A stretch of 64,000 bases of DNA from Streptomyces sp. NBC_01445 (GTDB lineage Bacteria; Actinomycetota; Actinomycetes; Streptomycetales; Streptomycetaceae): NCBI RefSeq assembly GCF_035918235.1, contig NZ_CP109485.1, positions 7,851,001 through 7,915,000 of the forward strand. The letters are read 5' to 3'. Position 1 is the first letter of the stretch, and the number at the start of each line of letters is the position of its first letter. Below are positions 51,495 to 61,791 of the stretch, one piece after another. A program made the translations under genes and the position numbers. The notes beneath the pieces were generated by a model, which saw only the letters and a program-made list of their open reading frames with translations, ran no database searches and was not told the origin of the DNA.

Positions 51495-52352
51495 CTAGCT
51501 GCTCTCCGACCCGGGCACCCCGATCTGAAGCGGATACGGCGGGGGAGTCCCACCGAACTCCGGGCAAACCGCCTGATGGTCGCACCATCCGCACAGCTTC
51601 GTCGGGCGCGGCCGCCACTCGCCCGTCTCCGTGGCCAGCTGGATCGCCTCCCACAGCGCGTGCAGCTTGCGCTCCACCCGCTCCAGGTCCGCCACCACCG
51701 GGTCGTACGTCAGCACATCACCGCTGCCCAGATAGACCAGCTGGAGCCGCCGCGGCACGACCCCCTTCAGGCGCCACACCACCAGCGCGTAGAACTTCAT
51801 CTGGAAGAGCGCGCCCTCCGCGTACTCGGGGCGCGGGGCCTTGCCCGTCTTGTAGTCGACGATCCGGACCTCGCCCGTCGGCGCCACGTCGACCCGGTCG
51901 ATGATGCCGCGCAGCTTCAGGCCCGAGTCCAGCTGGGCCTCGACGAACAGCTCCCGCTCGGCGGGCTCCAGACGCGTCGGGTCCTCCAGCGTGAACCAGC
52001 GCTCGACGAGCTGCTCGGCCTCACCGAGCCAGCGCGCCATCCGCTCGCCCTCGCCGTCGTCCGCGAACAGCTCGGCCAGCTCCGGCTTCACCTCACGCAG
52101 CCGATCCCACTGGCCGGGAATGAGCGACTTGGCCCGCGGGGCCGTCCGCTCGCCCGCGGGCGCGTCGAACAGTCTCTCCAGCACGGCGTGCACCAGCGTG
52201 CCGCGCGTCGCCGCCTCGCTCGGCTTCTCGGGCAGCTTGTCGATCACCCGGAACCGGTAGAGCAACGGGCACTGCATGAAGTCGCTCGCGCGCGACGGCG
52301 AGAGCGACGCAGGGCGAGCGGCCGCGGCGGCCCCTTCGGTGCTGGTTTCCAT
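51495..52352 (-). CDS. RecB-like PD-(D/E)XK nuclease with iron-sulfur cysteine motif
   Basis: A 285-residue single-domain nuclease. The first cysteine is in FMQCPLLYRFR, LRGIIDRVD and VRIVDYKTGKAP give the catalytic Asp and Asp-Tyr-Lys nuclease core, and the end holds KLCGWCDHQAVCPEF. Together these four cysteines match the iron-sulfur clasp of AddB/Cas4/RecB-type nucleases. No helicase domain or cas genes are present. It is probably a DNA repair exonuclease. The ATG at 52352 starts the protein just before the conserved PASLSPSRASDFMQC. Confidence 0.87.
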   Translation of the reverse strand: METSTEGAAAAARPASLSPSRASDFMQCPLLYRFRVIDKLPEKPSEAATRGTLVHAVLERLFDAPAGERTAPRAKSLIPGQWDRLREVKPELAELFADDGEGERMARWLGEAEQLVERWFTLEDPTRLEPAERELFVEAQLDSGLKLRGIIDRVDVAPTGEVRIVDYKTGKAPRPEYAEGALFQMKFYALVVWRLKGVVPRRLQLVYLGSGDVLTYDPVVADLERVERKLHALWEAIQLATETGEWRPRPTKLCGWCDHQAVCPEFGGTPPPYPLQIGVPGSESS

Positions 52353-52558
52353 GACGACAGACCTTACGGGCAGCCACTGACAGTCAGGTACGAACGCGTC
52401 ACGGGCGTCCTGGGAAGCGGAGCCCTGCGGTGCCGCAGGGGAGTCGACGAGGGCCGCGCCACACCGGACGCATACCATCGACGGCAGACCCCCTCGCCCT
52501 GCATGATCGTGCAACGGCAGGAGCGAGGGATTTCTAACGAGGGGACCGAGGGATCACC

Positions 52559-54085
52559 GTGGACGACAGCGGCCGGCCGCAGCCCGGCAGCGGCACGACG
52601 GACGACCACCAGGCCGCCCGCCCCGGCCCCACGCCCCCCGTGCCCCCAACACCCGTGAACGGCGCGGCCCGAGCGAACTCCGTGCCGCACGCGCCCCAGG
52701 ACCCGGAAGAGCCCCCGCACACGGAACACCCCGACCCCGCCGCCCCGGCCGACGGCGAGGACGCCACCCCGGCCGACCAGAGCGAGACCTCCGACAGCGC
52801 GCCTGACACCGCCCCCGGCCCGGACCCGTTCACCGAGCCCGCCTCCGCCGACGGCGACGACACGCGCCCGGCCGACCCCGAGCCCCCGGCCCGCACCCCC
52901 GCGACAAGCGGCCGCCGCCCCACCAAGGCACCCGAGCCCCGAGGCGGGCTGCTCATGGGCCGCCCCTTCGGCGTCCCCGTCTACGTCGCGCCCAGCTGGT
53001 TCCTCGTCGCCGCCCTCATCACCTGGGTCTTCGGTGGCCAGCTCGACCACGTCCTGCCCGAACTCGGCGCCGCCCGCTACCTCGTCTCCCTCTTCTTCGC
53101 GGTCGCGTTCTACGCGTCCGTACTCGTCCACGAACTCGCGCACACCGTCGCCGCGCTCCGCTTCAAGCTTCCGGTGCGCCGCATCCAGCTGCAGTTCTTC
53201 GGCGGCGTGTCCGAGATCGAGAAGGAGTCCGAGACACCGGGACGCGAGTTCGTGCTCGCCTTCGTCGGACCGCTGCTCTCCCTCGTCCTGGCCGGCGTCT
53301 TCTACCTCGGCATGCTCGCCGTGGAACCCGGCACCGTGCCCGGCGTCCTGCTCGCGGGACTGATGATCTCCAACCTCATCGTCGCCGCGTTCAACCTGCT
53401 GCCCGGCCTGCCCCTCGACGGCGGCCGCATGCTCCGCGCGATCGTCTGGAAGATCACCGGCAAGCCCATGAGCGGCACCGTCGCCGCCGCCTGGGTCGGC
53501 CGCGCCCTCGCCGTCACCGTCCTCCTCGGACTGCCCCTGCTCACCCAGTCCGGCGCCCTCGGCGAAGGCGCCGCGGACGTCAGCGGCATGGACACCGTCA
53601 CCGACGCCCTGCTCGCCGCCATCCTCGCCGCGATCATCTGGACCGGCGCCGGCAACAGTCTCCGCATGGCCCGCCTGCGCGAACACCTCCCGGAACTGCG
53701 CGCCCGCACCCTCACCCGCCGCGCCGTCCCCGTGGAGAGCGCCACCCCACTCTCCGAGGCCCTGCGCCGCGCCAACGAGGCGGGCGCCCGCGCCCTCGTC
53801 ATCGTCGACGCCGACGGAGAACCCAGGTCCCTCGTCCGCGAGGCCGCCATCGTCGGCGTACCGGAACACCGCCGCCCCTGGGTCGCGGTGAGCGGCCTCG
53901 CCCAGGACCTCACCGACGGCATGCGCGTCTCCGCGGAACTCGCCGGCGAGGAACTCCTCGACACCCTCCGTGCCACCCCCGCCACCGAGTACCTCGTCGT
54001 CGAGGAGAGCGGCGCCATCTACGGCGTCCTGTCCGCCGCCGACGTGGAGCGCGCCTTCGTCAAGGCCATGGCCCGCCCCTCCTGA
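52559..54085 (+). CDS. Site-2-type intramembrane metalloprotease with CBS domain
   Basis: A 508-residue membrane protease. The first 125 residues are a Pro/Ala/Glu-rich, disordered cytoplasmic region. Membrane helices follow, with the zinc motif VLVHELAHTVAAL (HELAH about 190-194) and NLLPGLPLDGGRMLRAIVW (DG about 286-287) supplying the third ligand. The C-terminal 120 residues form CBS-type repeats (VPVESATPLSEALRRANEAG and EYLVVEESGAIYGVLSAADVERAF) that bind adenine nucleotides and may gate activity. Such proteases release membrane-bound regulators such as anti-sigma factors. GTG start at 52559. Confidence 0.88.
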   Translation: MDDSGRPQPGSGTTDDHQAARPGPTPPVPPTPVNGAARANSVPHAPQDPEEPPHTEHPDPAAPADGEDATPADQSETSDSAPDTAPGPDPFTEPASADGDDTRPADPEPPARTPATSGRRPTKAPEPRGGLLMGRPFGVPVYVAPSWFLVAALITWVFGGQLDHVLPELGAARYLVSLFFAVAFYASVLVHELAHTVAALRFKLPVRRIQLQFFGGVSEIEKESETPGREFVLAFVGPLLSLVLAGVFYLGMLAVEPGTVPGVLLAGLMISNLIVAAFNLLPGLPLDGGRMLRAIVWKITGKPMSGTVAAAWVGRALAVTVLLGLPLLTQSGALGEGAADVSGMDTVTDALLAAILAAIIWTGAGNSLRMARLREHLPELRARTLTRRAVPVESATPLSEALRRANEAGARALVIVDADGEPRSLVREAAIVGVPEHRRPWVAVSGLAQDLTDGMRVSAELAGEELLDTLRATPATEYLVVEESGAIYGVLSAADVERAFVKAMARPS

Positions 54086-54146
54086 CCGGGCCCGCACCCC
54101 CGCGCCCCTGGTCCGCGGGCCCCCAGCGGACCGGTAGGCTGGTCAC

Positions 54147-55052
54147 ATGTCCGAACCGACCGGTGCCGCCCGCCGACGCGGGCCCTTCAAGGTCGGGGAC
54201 CAGGTACAGCTGACCGACCCCAAGGGCCGCCACTACACGTTCACGCTCGAGGCCGGGAAGAACTTCCACACCCACAAGGGTTCCTTCCCGCACGACGAGC
54301 TGATCGGCGCTCCCGAGGGCAGCGTTGTCCGCACCACCGGAAACGTCGCCTACCTCGCGCTGCGCCCCCTGCTCCCCGACTACGTCCTGTCCATGCCCCG
54401 CGGCGCCGCCGTGGTCTACCCCAAGGACGCGGGGCAGATCCTGGCCTTCGCCGACATCTTCCCCGGCGCACGCGTCGTCGAGGCAGGCGTCGGCTCCGGC
54501 TCGCTGAGCAGCTTCCTGCTGCGCGCCATCGGCGACGAGGGCATGCTGCACTCCTACGAGCGCCGCGAGGACTTCGCCGAGATCGCCACGCAGAACGTGG
54601 AGCGCTACTTCGGCGGCTCCCACCCCGCGTGGCAGCTCACCGTCGGCGACCTCCAGGACAACCTGAGCGACGCCGACGTGGACCGCGTCATCCTCGACAT
54701 GCTCGCCCCCTGGGAGTGCCTCGAGGTCGTCTCCAAGGCCCTCGTCCCCGGCGGCATCCTCTGCTGCTACGTCGCCACCACCACCCAGCTCGCACGGACC
54801 GTCGAGTCCATCCGCGAGATCGGCTGCTTCAACGAGCCGACGTCCTGGGAGTCGATGATCCGCAACTGGCACGTCGAGGGCCTGGCCGTCCGGCCGGACC
54901 ACCGCATGATCGGCCACACCGGCTTCCTCCTCACCGCCCGCCGCCTCGCGGACGGCGTCGAGCCGCCCATGCGCCGCCGCCGCCCCGCCAAGGGCGCGTA
55001 CGGCGAGGACTACTCGGGCCCGAACGCCGACGGCGGCAACGCCGGACGCTGA
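54147..55052 (+). CDS. trmI: tRNA (adenine-58-N1)-methyltransferase TrmI
   Basis: A 301-residue SAM-dependent enzyme that makes m1A58 in tRNA T-loops. An N-terminal beta domain (FKVGDQVQLTDPKGRHYTFTLEAG, with NFHTHKGSFPHDELIG) is followed by the Rossmann methyltransferase core: VVEAGVGSGSLSSFLLRAIG for SAM, YERREDFAEIA, and the catalytic-site DVDRVILDMLAPWE. It works as a tetramer. In actinobacteria it regularly lies just upstream of the proteasome ATPase gene, as here. A very strong hairpin follows the stop. Confidence 0.93.
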   Translation: MSEPTGAARRRGPFKVGDQVQLTDPKGRHYTFTLEAGKNFHTHKGSFPHDELIGAPEGSVVRTTGNVAYLALRPLLPDYVLSMPRGAAVVYPKDAGQILAFADIFPGARVVEAGVGSGSLSSFLLRAIGDEGMLHSYERREDFAEIATQNVERYFGGSHPAWQLTVGDLQDNLSDADVDRVILDMLAPWECLEVVSKALVPGGILCCYVATTTQLARTVESIREIGCFNEPTSWESMIRNWHVEGLAVRPDHRMIGHTGFLLTARRLADGVEPPMRRRRPAKGAYGEDYSGPNADGGNAGR

Positions 55053-55076
55053 CCCGAACACCCGAGACAACGCACA

Positions 55077-55126
55077 GGCGCCGCCGTCGAGTTCCCCGCA
55101 CACCCGGGGAACTCGACGGCGGCGCC
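55077..55126 (+). terminator. Strong trmI terminator
   Basis: A perfect 22-bp stem with a six-base loop beginning 25 bases after the trmI stop; the outer 21 bases pair as 55077-55097 with 55106-55126. It is one of the longest perfect hairpins in the window. Confidence 0.85.
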
Positions 55127-55271
55127 CGTTCGTTGAGAAGCGGCGCGCACGATACGGCAAGGACACGTGAGGAAGCTGAGAATCAGCGGACCCTGACGTT
55201 CCCCCACGGTGTGAGGTATGGCACGATGCTGGCCACCCCCACCGGCACAGCCCTCACAGGAGATACTCCTA

Positions 55272-55850
55272 GTGCAGCACCCCGCCGTCCCGGAACTGGC
55301 GCACACCACCACCCGTCCCATCCACTGGCTCGCGACCGCCGCGGCCGTATCGGCCGTCGTCGCGGTCTCCTCGTTCCTGCAGCCCGGCGCGGCCACCGCG
55401 GCCCAGCCGGCGACGCAGTCCGTCGGCACCAGAACCACCGCCGCACCGCCCGACCCGGCCGCCGTCCACTTCCCGCTCGAGTGCGGCCCCGCCAAGATCC
55501 TCGTGGTGAAGAAGGCCACCGGGGACCTCGACGGTGACGGCAGGCCGGAAACCGTCGCCGTGGTCCGCTGCGACGCCGGCTCCGGCACCCCGCCGAACGG
55601 CGTCTACGTCCTCACCCAGCCCCACGAGGCCAACGCCGCGCCGCGCATCGTCGCCACCCTCGTCGACCCGAAGGACCGGCTCACCGCCGACGACGTAGCG
55701 GTACGCGACAAGGCCGTCACCGCCACGCTCCTCGGCTACTCCAGCGCCGCCGTCCCCAGTTGCTGCCCCGACACCCAGGACAAGGCCAAGTGGCAGTGGA
55801 AGGGCGACGCGTTCGTGCGCTCCACTCCCGCGGAGGCCCGCAGCATCTGA
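55272..55850 (+). CDS. Secreted or membrane-anchored hypothetical protein
   Basis: A 192-residue protein. The GTG at 55272 has AGGAGA 8 bases upstream, preferred to an upstream ATG at 55218. After a 20-residue polar start comes a hydrophobic stretch, HWLATAAAVSAVVAVSSFL, then AATAAQPA, a likely export signal or anchor. The exterior part carries DLDGDGRPETVAVVRCDAG, an FG-GAP/EF-hand-like Asp-rich loop that could bind calcium, and two adjacent cysteines in VPSCCPDTQD. I do not recognise a named family. It stands alone between two strong hairpins. Confidence 0.75.
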   Translation: MQHPAVPELAHTTTRPIHWLATAAAVSAVVAVSSFLQPGAATAAQPATQSVGTRTTAAPPDPAAVHFPLECGPAKILVVKKATGDLDGDGRPETVAVVRCDAGSGTPPNGVYVLTQPHEANAAPRIVATLVDPKDRLTADDVAVRDKAVTATLLGYSSAAVPSCCPDTQDKAKWQWKGDAFVRSTPAEARSI

Positions 55851-55860
55851 CGCGCACCAT

Positions 55861-55909
55861 ACGAAAGGGGCCCGTGCCCGCCGGGAACGGCGGCACGGGC
55901 CCCTTTCGT
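55861..55909. terminator. Bidirectional terminator before the ferredoxin gene
   Basis: A perfect 18-bp outer stem (55861-55878 with 55892-55909) and further inner pairing. It lies between the plus-strand secreted protein gene and the convergent ferredoxin gene. Confidence 0.8.
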
Positions 55910-55950
55910 TGGCCCTTCCCTACGTCGAGTGACGCCCAGGAACCTCGCGG

Positions 55951-56265
55951 TCACTCCGCGTCAGGACCGTAGACCTCCACCCTGTCCGAAACACGACGTA
56001 CATGAATGCAGTCGCCCGGGCACTCCTTCGCGGAGTCCACGACATCGTTCAACAGCGGCAGCGGCACCGGGGTGGTGGCCCCCTGCGCCTGCAACAGCTC
56101 GTCCTCCGCGCCCTTCACATAGGCCAGTCCGTCGATGTCCAGCTCGAAGACCTCCGGCGCGTACTGCGCGCAGATCCCGTCGCCGGTGCAGAGGTCCTGG
56201 TCGATCCACACCTCAAGGGCGACACCGCTGTCGATGCCGGATCCGGCCTCCTGCTGCACGCTCAT
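55951..56265 (-). CDS. Ferredoxin ([3Fe-4S]/[4Fe-4S] type)
   Basis: A 104-residue electron carrier. Cluster ligands are in DQDLCTGDGICAQYAPEVFE (Cys-x5-Cys) and KECPGDCIHV; an aspartate-glycine sits where a further cysteine is found in two-cluster ferredoxins, which favours a single [3Fe-4S] or [4Fe-4S] cluster. It starts MSVQQEAGSGIDSG. Such ferredoxins serve P450s and other oxygenases. It is divergent from the proteasome ATPase gene, and from memory this neighbour is common in streptomycetes, though no functional link is known. Confidence 0.87.
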   Translation of the reverse strand: MSVQQEAGSGIDSGVALEVWIDQDLCTGDGICAQYAPEVFELDIDGLAYVKGAEDELLQAQGATTPVPLPLLNDVVDSAKECPGDCIHVRRVSDRVEVYGPDAE

Positions 56266-56519
56266 ATCTCCTGCCGTTTCCTGCCTCGAACCGCCCCGCG
56301 TACCAGCAAGTCGGGCCAGCTCCGACGGGTGTTGAACACTTCGACCCTACAACCGCCCGCTTCCCAATCATGTTGGGTGGGTATTCCCCTGGCGTGAGGG
56401 AGAGCGCAAGGGTGAAGATCGGACACACCCCCATCGTCTTTTTGATCTAGGGGTTTCAATCGACACCCACCCAGGTAGGGTCTGGAAGCGTCCAGCTCCC
56501 CTTGGAGGAGGTGAGGACC

Positions 56520-58286
56520 GTGGCAGCCCACGACGACGACATGAACCGCGGCATCCGCCCGGGAAGAGGGTCCGACGACCCCGCCGGTCAGATTGCCTAT
56601 CTTGAGCAGGAGATCGCCGTCCTGCGACGCAAGCTCGCCGACTCTCCGCGTCATACGAGGATTCTCGAGGAGCGGATCGTCGAGCTGCAGACCAACCTGG
56701 CCGGCGTGTCCGCACAGAACGAGCGGCTCGCCAACACGCTCAGGGAGGCCCGCGACCAGATCGTGGCCCTCAAGGAGGAAGTCGACCGGCTCGCACAGCC
56801 GCCGGCCGGCTTCGGAGTCTTCCTCGTGGCGAACGAGGACGGTACCGCCGACATCTTCACCGGCGGCCGCAAGCTCCGGGTGAACGTGAGCCCCAGCGTG
56901 GAGCTCGAAGAGCTCAGGCGCGGCCAGGAAGTGATGCTCAACGAAGCGCTCAACGTGGTCGAGGCCATGGAGTACGAGAGCGTCGGCGACATCGTCACCC
57001 TCAAGGAGATCCTCGAGGACGGCGAGCGCGCCCTGGTGGTGGGGCACACCGATGAAGAACGTGTGGTCCGGCTCGCCGAACCTCTCCTCGACATCAACAT
57101 CCGCCCCGGCGACGCCCTCCTGCTCGAACCCCGATCCGGCTATGTCTACGAAGTCGTACCCAAGAGCGAAGTCGAAGAGCTCGTCCTCGAAGAGGTCCCG
57201 GACATCGGCTACGAGCAGATCGGCGGCCTGGGCAACCAGATCGAACTGATCCGCGACGCGGTCGAGCTCCCCTACCTCTACCCGGACCTGTTCAAGGAGC
57301 ACGAGCTGCGGCCGCCCAAGGGCGTCCTGCTCTACGGGCCTCCCGGCTGCGGCAAGACCCTGATCGCCAAGGCAGTGGCCAACTCCCTTGCCAAGAAGGT
57401 CGCGGAAGTGACCGGACAGGCCACGGGCAAGAGCTTCTTCCTCAACATCAAGGGTCCCGAACTGCTCAACAAGTACGTCGGCGAGACCGAGCGGCAGATC
57501 CGCCTCGTCTTCCAGCGAGCGCGTGAGAAGGCCAGCGAGGGCACACCCGTCATCGTCTTCTTCGACGAGATGGAGTCCCTCTTCCGCACCCGCGGATCCG
57601 GCGTCAGCTCGGACGTGGAGAACACCATCGTCCCCCAGCTGCTCGCCGAGATCGACGGCGTGGAAGGTCTGGAGAACGTGGTCGTGATCGGCGCCTCCAA
57701 CCGTGAGGACATGATCGACCCCGCGATCCTGCGGCCCGGACGACTCGACGTGAAGATCAAGATCGAGCGCCCGGACGCCGAAGCGGCCAAGGACATCTTC
57801 GCCAAGTACCTGACCGCCCGCCTCCCGCTGCACTCCGACGACCTCGGAGAGCACGGCGGCGACCGCGCCAGCACGGTCCACGGAATGATCCAGACCGCCG
57901 TGGAGCAGATGTACGCGGAAAGCGAGGAGAACCGCTTCCTCGAGGTCACGTACGCCAACGGCGACAAGGAAGTCCTGTACTTCAAGGACTTCAACTCGGG
58001 CGCCATGATCGAGAACATCGTCGGACGCGCCAAGAAGGCAGCCATCAAGGCCTTCCTCGAACACAACCAGAAGGGCCTCAGGGTCTCCCACCTCCTCCAG
58101 GCTTGCGTGGACGAGTTCAAGGAGAACGAGGACCTGCCGAACACCACGAACCCGGACGACTGGGCTCGCATCTCCGGTAAGAAGGGCGAACGGATCGTTT
58201 ACATCCGTACGCTCGTCACCGGAAAGCAGGGCGCAGACACCGGCCGCTCCATCGACACGGTGGCGAACACCGGGCAGTACCTGTAA
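56520..58286 (+). CDS. arc: Proteasome-associated AAA ATPase (ARC/Mpa)
   Basis: A 588-residue ring ATPase that recruits pupylated proteins, unfolds them and feeds the 20S proteasome. Residues about 20-85 are the coiled coil that binds Pup ([19 protein letters not shown]). Tandem OB domains follow, then the AAA module with Walker A GPPGCGKT, Walker [11 protein letters not shown] and the arginine finger region ILRPGRLDV. The end GQYL carries the penultimate tyrosine needed for docking on the proteasome. The GTG at 56520 has GGAGGAG 9 bases upstream and gives the family length of 588. Confidence 0.95.
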   Translation: MAAHDDDMNRGIRPGRGSDDPAGQIAYLEQEIAVLRRKLADSPRHTRILEERIVELQTNLAGVSAQNERLANTLREARDQIVALKEEVDRLAQPPAGFGVFLVANEDGTADIFTGGRKLRVNVSPSVELEELRRGQEVMLNEALNVVEAMEYESVGDIVTLKEILEDGERALVVGHTDEERVVRLAEPLLDINIRPGDALLLEPRSGYVYEVVPKSEVEELVLEEVPDIGYEQIGGLGNQIELIRDAVELPYLYPDLFKEHELRPPKGVLLYGPPGCGKTLIAKAVANSLAKKVAEVTGQATGKSFFLNIKGPELLNKYVGETERQIRLVFQRAREKASEGTPVIVFFDEMESLFRTRGSGVSSDVENTIVPQLLAEIDGVEGLENVVVIGASNREDMIDPAILRPGRLDVKIKIERPDAEAAKDIFAKYLTARLPLHSDDLGEHGGDRASTVHGMIQTAVEQMYAESEENRFLEVTYANGDKEVLYFKDFNSGAMIENIVGRAKKAAIKAFLEHNQKGLRVSHLLQACVDEFKENEDLPNTTNPDDWARISGKKGERIVYIRTLVTGKQGADTGRSIDTVANTGQYL

Positions 58287-58296
58287 AAGGCAGGGC

Positions 58297-58329
58297 GGCT
58301 GCGGGTGCCTCTACCGGGTACCCGCAGCC
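58297..58329 (+). terminator. Hairpin after arc
   Basis: A perfect 10-bp stem GGCTGCGGGT/ACCCGCAGCC with a 13-base loop, 10 bases after the arc stop, within the 278-base gap before dop. It partly separates arc from dop-pup-prcBA. Confidence 0.65.
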
Positions 58330-58564
58330 AACTGTTTTCCAGGCAACAATTCCGGCCGACTTTCCGGTTTCCCGGCAACGGCCGACTCGCAGGCACAGCG
58401 ACAGCAATGACGGTAATGATCTCCCCACCGGCGCATAGGCGTTCTAGGCTCTTCGGTACCGCCGAGTCGCGCAGCGCGGGGACGGGCACCGCACGCGCAC
58501 TGGAGAACCAGCGGTACTTGAGCGCCGCCCCCGAACGGGGGCGCCGCCAGGCAAGGAGGGCCGC

Positions 58565-60076
58565 ATGACCGTACGGCGAGTAATGGGCATCGAGACGGAG
58601 TACGGGATCTCCGTCCCCGGCCACCCCAACGCCAATGCCATGCTCACCTCATCCCAGATCGTCAACGCCTACGCGGCGGCGATGCACCGGGCGCGCCGCG
58701 CCCGCTGGGACTTCGAGGAGGAGAATCCGCTGCGCGACGCGCGAGGCTTCGACCTCGCCCGTGAGGTCGCCGACTCCAGCCAGCTCACCGACGAGGACAT
58801 CGGCCTGGCCAATGTCATCCTCACCAACGGTGCCCGCCTGTACGTCGACCACGCACACCCCGAATACAGCGCCCCCGAGGTCACCAACCCGCGGGACGCC
58901 GTCCTGTGGGACAAGGCCGGCGAGCGCATCATGGCCGAGGCCGCCGAGCGCGCCGCCCAGCTCCCCGGCGCCCAGCCGATCCACCTCTACAAGAACAACA
59001 CCGACAACAAGGGCGCCTCCTACGGCACGCACGAGAACTACCTGATGAAGCGGGAGACCCCCTTCTCGGACATCGTGCGCCACCTGACGCCCTTCTTCGT
59101 CTCCCGCCAGGTCGTCACCGGTGCAGGCCGCGTCGGCATCGGCCAGGACGGCCACGAGCACGGCTTCCAGCTCAGCCAGCGCGCGGACTACTTCGAGGTC
59201 GAGGTCGGCCTGGAGACGACCCTCAAGCGCCCCATCATCAACACCAGGGACGAGCCGCACGCCGACGCGGAGAAGTACCGCCGCCTGCACGTGATCATCG
59301 GCGACGCGAACCTCTCCGAGATCTCCACCTATCTCAAGCTGGGCACGACGGCCCTGGTCCTCTCCATGATCGAGGACGGCTTCATCGCCGTCGACCTGGC
59401 CGTGGACCAGCCCGTACGCACCCTCCACCAGGTCTCCCACGACCCCGGCCTGCAACACCTGGTCACCCTCCGCAGCGGCCGCACACTCACCGCGGTGCAA
59501 CTCCAGATGGAGTACTTCGAGCTGGCCAGGAAGTACGTCGAGGAGCGCTACGGGGCGGACGCCGACGAGCAGACCAAGGACGTCCTGACCCGCTGGGAGG
59601 ACGTACTCGGCCGCCTGGAGACCGACCCGATGAGCCTGGCCGGAGAGCTCGACTGGGTCGCCAAGCGGCAGCTCATGGAGGGCTACCGTCGCCGCGACAA
59701 CCTCGACTGGGACGCCGCGCGGCTCCACCTCGTCGACCTGCAGTACGCCGACGTACGGGCCGAGAAGGGCCTGTACAACCGTCTCGTGGCCCGCGGCAGG
59801 ATGAAGCGGCTCCTGGACGAGTCGGACGTCGAGAGGGCCCGTACGAAGCCGCCGGAGGACACCAGGGCGTACTTCCGCGGGCGCTGCCTCGAGCAGTACG
59901 CGGACGACGTCGCCGCGGCCTCCTGGGACTCGGTGATCTTCGATCTCCCCGGCCGCGACTCCCTGCAGCGCGTCCCAACCCTCGAACCCCTTCGCGGAAC
60001 GCGTAATCACGTGAAGGAGCTGCTCGACCGGTGCCGCACGGCCGAAGATCTGGTCCGGGTGCTGTCCGGAGGCTGA
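58565..60076 (+). CDS. dop: Pup deamidase/depupylase
   Basis: A 503-residue glutamine-synthetase-like enzyme. It converts the C-terminal Gln of Pup to Glu and removes Pup from substrates. The start [19 protein letters not shown] carries the catalytic glutamates, [14 protein letters not shown] the Dop aspartate region, and [18 protein letters not shown] the nucleotide/Mg site. The insertion with [12 protein letters not shown] separates it from the ligase PafA, which is not in the window. GGAGG lies 6-7 bases before the ATG. Pup here ends in GGQ, so Dop activity is required. Confidence 0.93.
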   Translation: MTVRRVMGIETEYGISVPGHPNANAMLTSSQIVNAYAAAMHRARRARWDFEEENPLRDARGFDLAREVADSSQLTDEDIGLANVILTNGARLYVDHAHPEYSAPEVTNPRDAVLWDKAGERIMAEAAERAAQLPGAQPIHLYKNNTDNKGASYGTHENYLMKRETPFSDIVRHLTPFFVSRQVVTGAGRVGIGQDGHEHGFQLSQRADYFEVEVGLETTLKRPIINTRDEPHADAEKYRRLHVIIGDANLSEISTYLKLGTTALVLSMIEDGFIAVDLAVDQPVRTLHQVSHDPGLQHLVTLRSGRTLTAVQLQMEYFELARKYVEERYGADADEQTKDVLTRWEDVLGRLETDPMSLAGELDWVAKRQLMEGYRRRDNLDWDAARLHLVDLQYADVRAEKGLYNRLVARGRMKRLLDESDVERARTKPPEDTRAYFRGRCLEQYADDVAAASWDSVIFDLPGRDSLQRVPTLEPLRGTRNHVKELLDRCRTAEDLVRVLSGG

Positions 60077-60196
60077 AAAGCCGGCGGCAGGGGAATCACA
60101 TGGGTGGGCCTCGCACGTTGGACGAACTGCGGGGCCGATGTCGGACCCGGATTGTAGGGTCTGATCAAGAACGTCGAACCGAGCGGGGTGAGGTAG

Positions 60197-60415
60197 ATGG
60201 CGACCAAGGACACCGGCGGCGGACAGCAGAAGGCGACGCGTTCCACCGAGGAGGTCGAGGAGCAGGCGCAGGACGCGCAGGCTTCCGAGGACCTCAAGGA
60301 ACGCCAGGAGAAGCTGAGTGACGACGTCGACTCGGTTCTTGACGAGATTGACGATGTACTCGAGGAGAACGCAGAGGACTTCGTTCGCTCCTTCGTTCAG
60401 AAAGGTGGCCAGTAG
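60197..60415 (+). CDS. pup: Prokaryotic ubiquitin-like protein Pup
   Basis: A 72-residue, acidic, mostly disordered protein tag. The helix-forming ARC-binding part is about residues 33-60 (LKERQEKLSDDVDSVLDEID), and the end reads VRSFVQKGGQ. The C-terminal glutamine must be deamidated by Dop before PafA joins it to lysines. GGTGAGG stands just before the ATG. It lies 120 bases after dop and before the frame-disrupted endonuclease gene and prcB. Confidence 0.96.
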   Translation: MATKDTGGGQQKATRSTEEVEEQAQDAQASEDLKERQEKLSDDVDSVLDEIDDVLEENAEDFVRSFVQKGGQ

Positions 60416-60456
60416 GCCACTCTTTCCTTCGATTCGAAGGCGAACGGGGTGGATGT

Positions 60457-60935
60457 GTGACGGAGGTGGGGAGTGCGAAGCGCTGCGTGCGGTGTGGTGA
60501 GGTCAAGCCGCGCGCGTGCTTCGCAGCCAAGCGGTCGAACCTCGATGGGCTGCAACAGCGTTGCCGCCGCACGGTGAATGGCATCAGTACAGCTCCTCCT
60601 CGGATGGTCTGGCGTCACGCTGCAAAGCCTGCAAGGCCATCCAAGACCGTGTAAGTCACCTGAAGACGCAATACGGCATGACCGAAGCCGAGCGTGACGA
60701 GATGATCGCCTCCCAGATGGGGATCTGCGTGATCTGTCTCAAGGCCCCCGCAGTTCATGTGGATCACTGCCACGAGACGGGTAGGGTCCGTGGCGTACTG
60801 TGCTTCAACTGCAATTCGGCCATCGGCAAGTTGGGAGATGATCCCGACGCCATCCGTCGGGCCGCCGCCTACGTGGAAGGAATCGCGTGGAAGCCAACAC
60901 TCGTAGCACCGGGCGTCTACCAGCTGCCTTCCTGA
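60457..60935 (+). pseudogene. Endonuclease VII-like gene with a frame disruption
   Basis: The start (GTG at 60457) reads TEVGSAKRCVRCGEVKPRACF with a zinc-knuckle CxxC and continues as NLDGLQQRCR. The rest of the knuckle and the whole nuclease domain continue in another frame from about 60575: SSDGLASRCKACK, CVICLKAPAVHVDHCHETGRVRGVLCFNCN and [18 protein letters not shown], the recombination endonuclease VII fold. The first frame stops at 60654. A small deletion or insertion between about 60560 and 60590 explains it; a sequencing error or a truncated knuckle are alternatives. The end overlaps the prcB start by 49 bases. From memory S. coelicolor has an intact gene here. Confidence 0.7.
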
Positions 60936-61729
60936 CGCCCGGGTCGTCGTCCTTCGTGGACTTTCTGGCCGTGCACCAGCCTGAAATCCTGCCCGGGAAC
61001 CGCGCGTTGCCGGTGAAGGGCGCGATCGAGGCGCCGCACGGGACGACGATCGTGTCCGTCACGTTCCCCGGCGGTGTGGTCCTCGCCGGTGACCGTCGGG
61101 CCACCATGGGCAACATGATCGCTCAGCGCGACATCGAGAAGGTCTTTCCGGCGGACGAGTACTCGGCGGTGGGTATCGCCGGTACGGCCGGTCTGGCCGT
61201 GGAGATGGTGAAGCTCTTCCAGCTGGAGCTGGAGCACTTCGAGAAGGTGGAGGGCGCCCAGCTGTCGCTGGAGGGCAAGGCGAACCGGCTCTCGACCATG
61301 ATCCGGTCGAACCTCGGCATGGCCATGCAGGGCCTGGCCGTGGTGCCGCTGTTCGCGGGGTACGACGTGGACCGCGGCAAGGGCCGCATCTTCTCGTACG
61401 ACGTCACGGGCGGGCGGAGCGAGGAGCACGGGTACGCGTCGACGGGTTCCGGTTCGATCTTCGCGCGTGGGGCGATGAAGAAGCTCTACCGCGACGATCT
61501 GACGGAGTCGGAAGCGACGACGCTGGTCGTGCAGGCGCTCTACGACGCGGCGGACGACGACTCGGCGACGGGTGGTCCCGATGTGGCGCGCCGGATCTAT
61601 CCGATCGTCACGGTGATCACGGACGACGGGTTCCGCAGGCTCACCGATGAGGAGGGTTCGGAGATCGCCCGTTCCATCCTGGAGCGCCGGCTGGAGCAGC
61701 CCGACGGCCCGCGGGCCGCGCTTCTCTGA
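60887..61729 (+). CDS. prcB: 20S proteasome beta subunit
   Basis: A 280-residue catalytic subunit made as a precursor. The propeptide is residues 1-52; cleavage after Gly52 exposes Thr53 ([12 protein letters not shown]) as nucleophile. Conserved features of the mature chain are [14 protein letters not shown], with the catalytic acidic and basic positions, and [13 protein letters not shown]. The GTG start at 60887 lies inside the end of the endonuclease-like gene, so translation may depend on ribosomes reaching that region. It partners the downstream alpha subunit. Confidence 0.95.
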   Translation: MEANTRSTGRLPAAFLTPGSSSFVDFLAVHQPEILPGNRALPVKGAIEAPHGTTIVSVTFPGGVVLAGDRRATMGNMIAQRDIEKVFPADEYSAVGIAGTAGLAVEMVKLFQLELEHFEKVEGAQLSLEGKANRLSTMIRSNLGMAMQGLAVVPLFAGYDVDRGKGRIFSYDVTGGRSEEHGYASTGSGSIFARGAMKKLYRDDLTESEATTLVVQALYDAADDDSATGGPDVARRIYPIVTVITDDGFRRLTDEEGSEIARSILERRLEQPDGPRAALL

Positions 61730-61791
61730 CTGGCCTGTATTCGCCGCAGACTTGAGTCACTGAGTCACTGACAGAAAGGGACGGTCAGCCG

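Noticed and set aside
51495..52352. Cas4 nuclease indicating a CRISPR system
   Set aside because: The cysteine clasp and nuclease core are shared with RecB/AddB-type nucleases; there are no repeats or other cas genes in the window.
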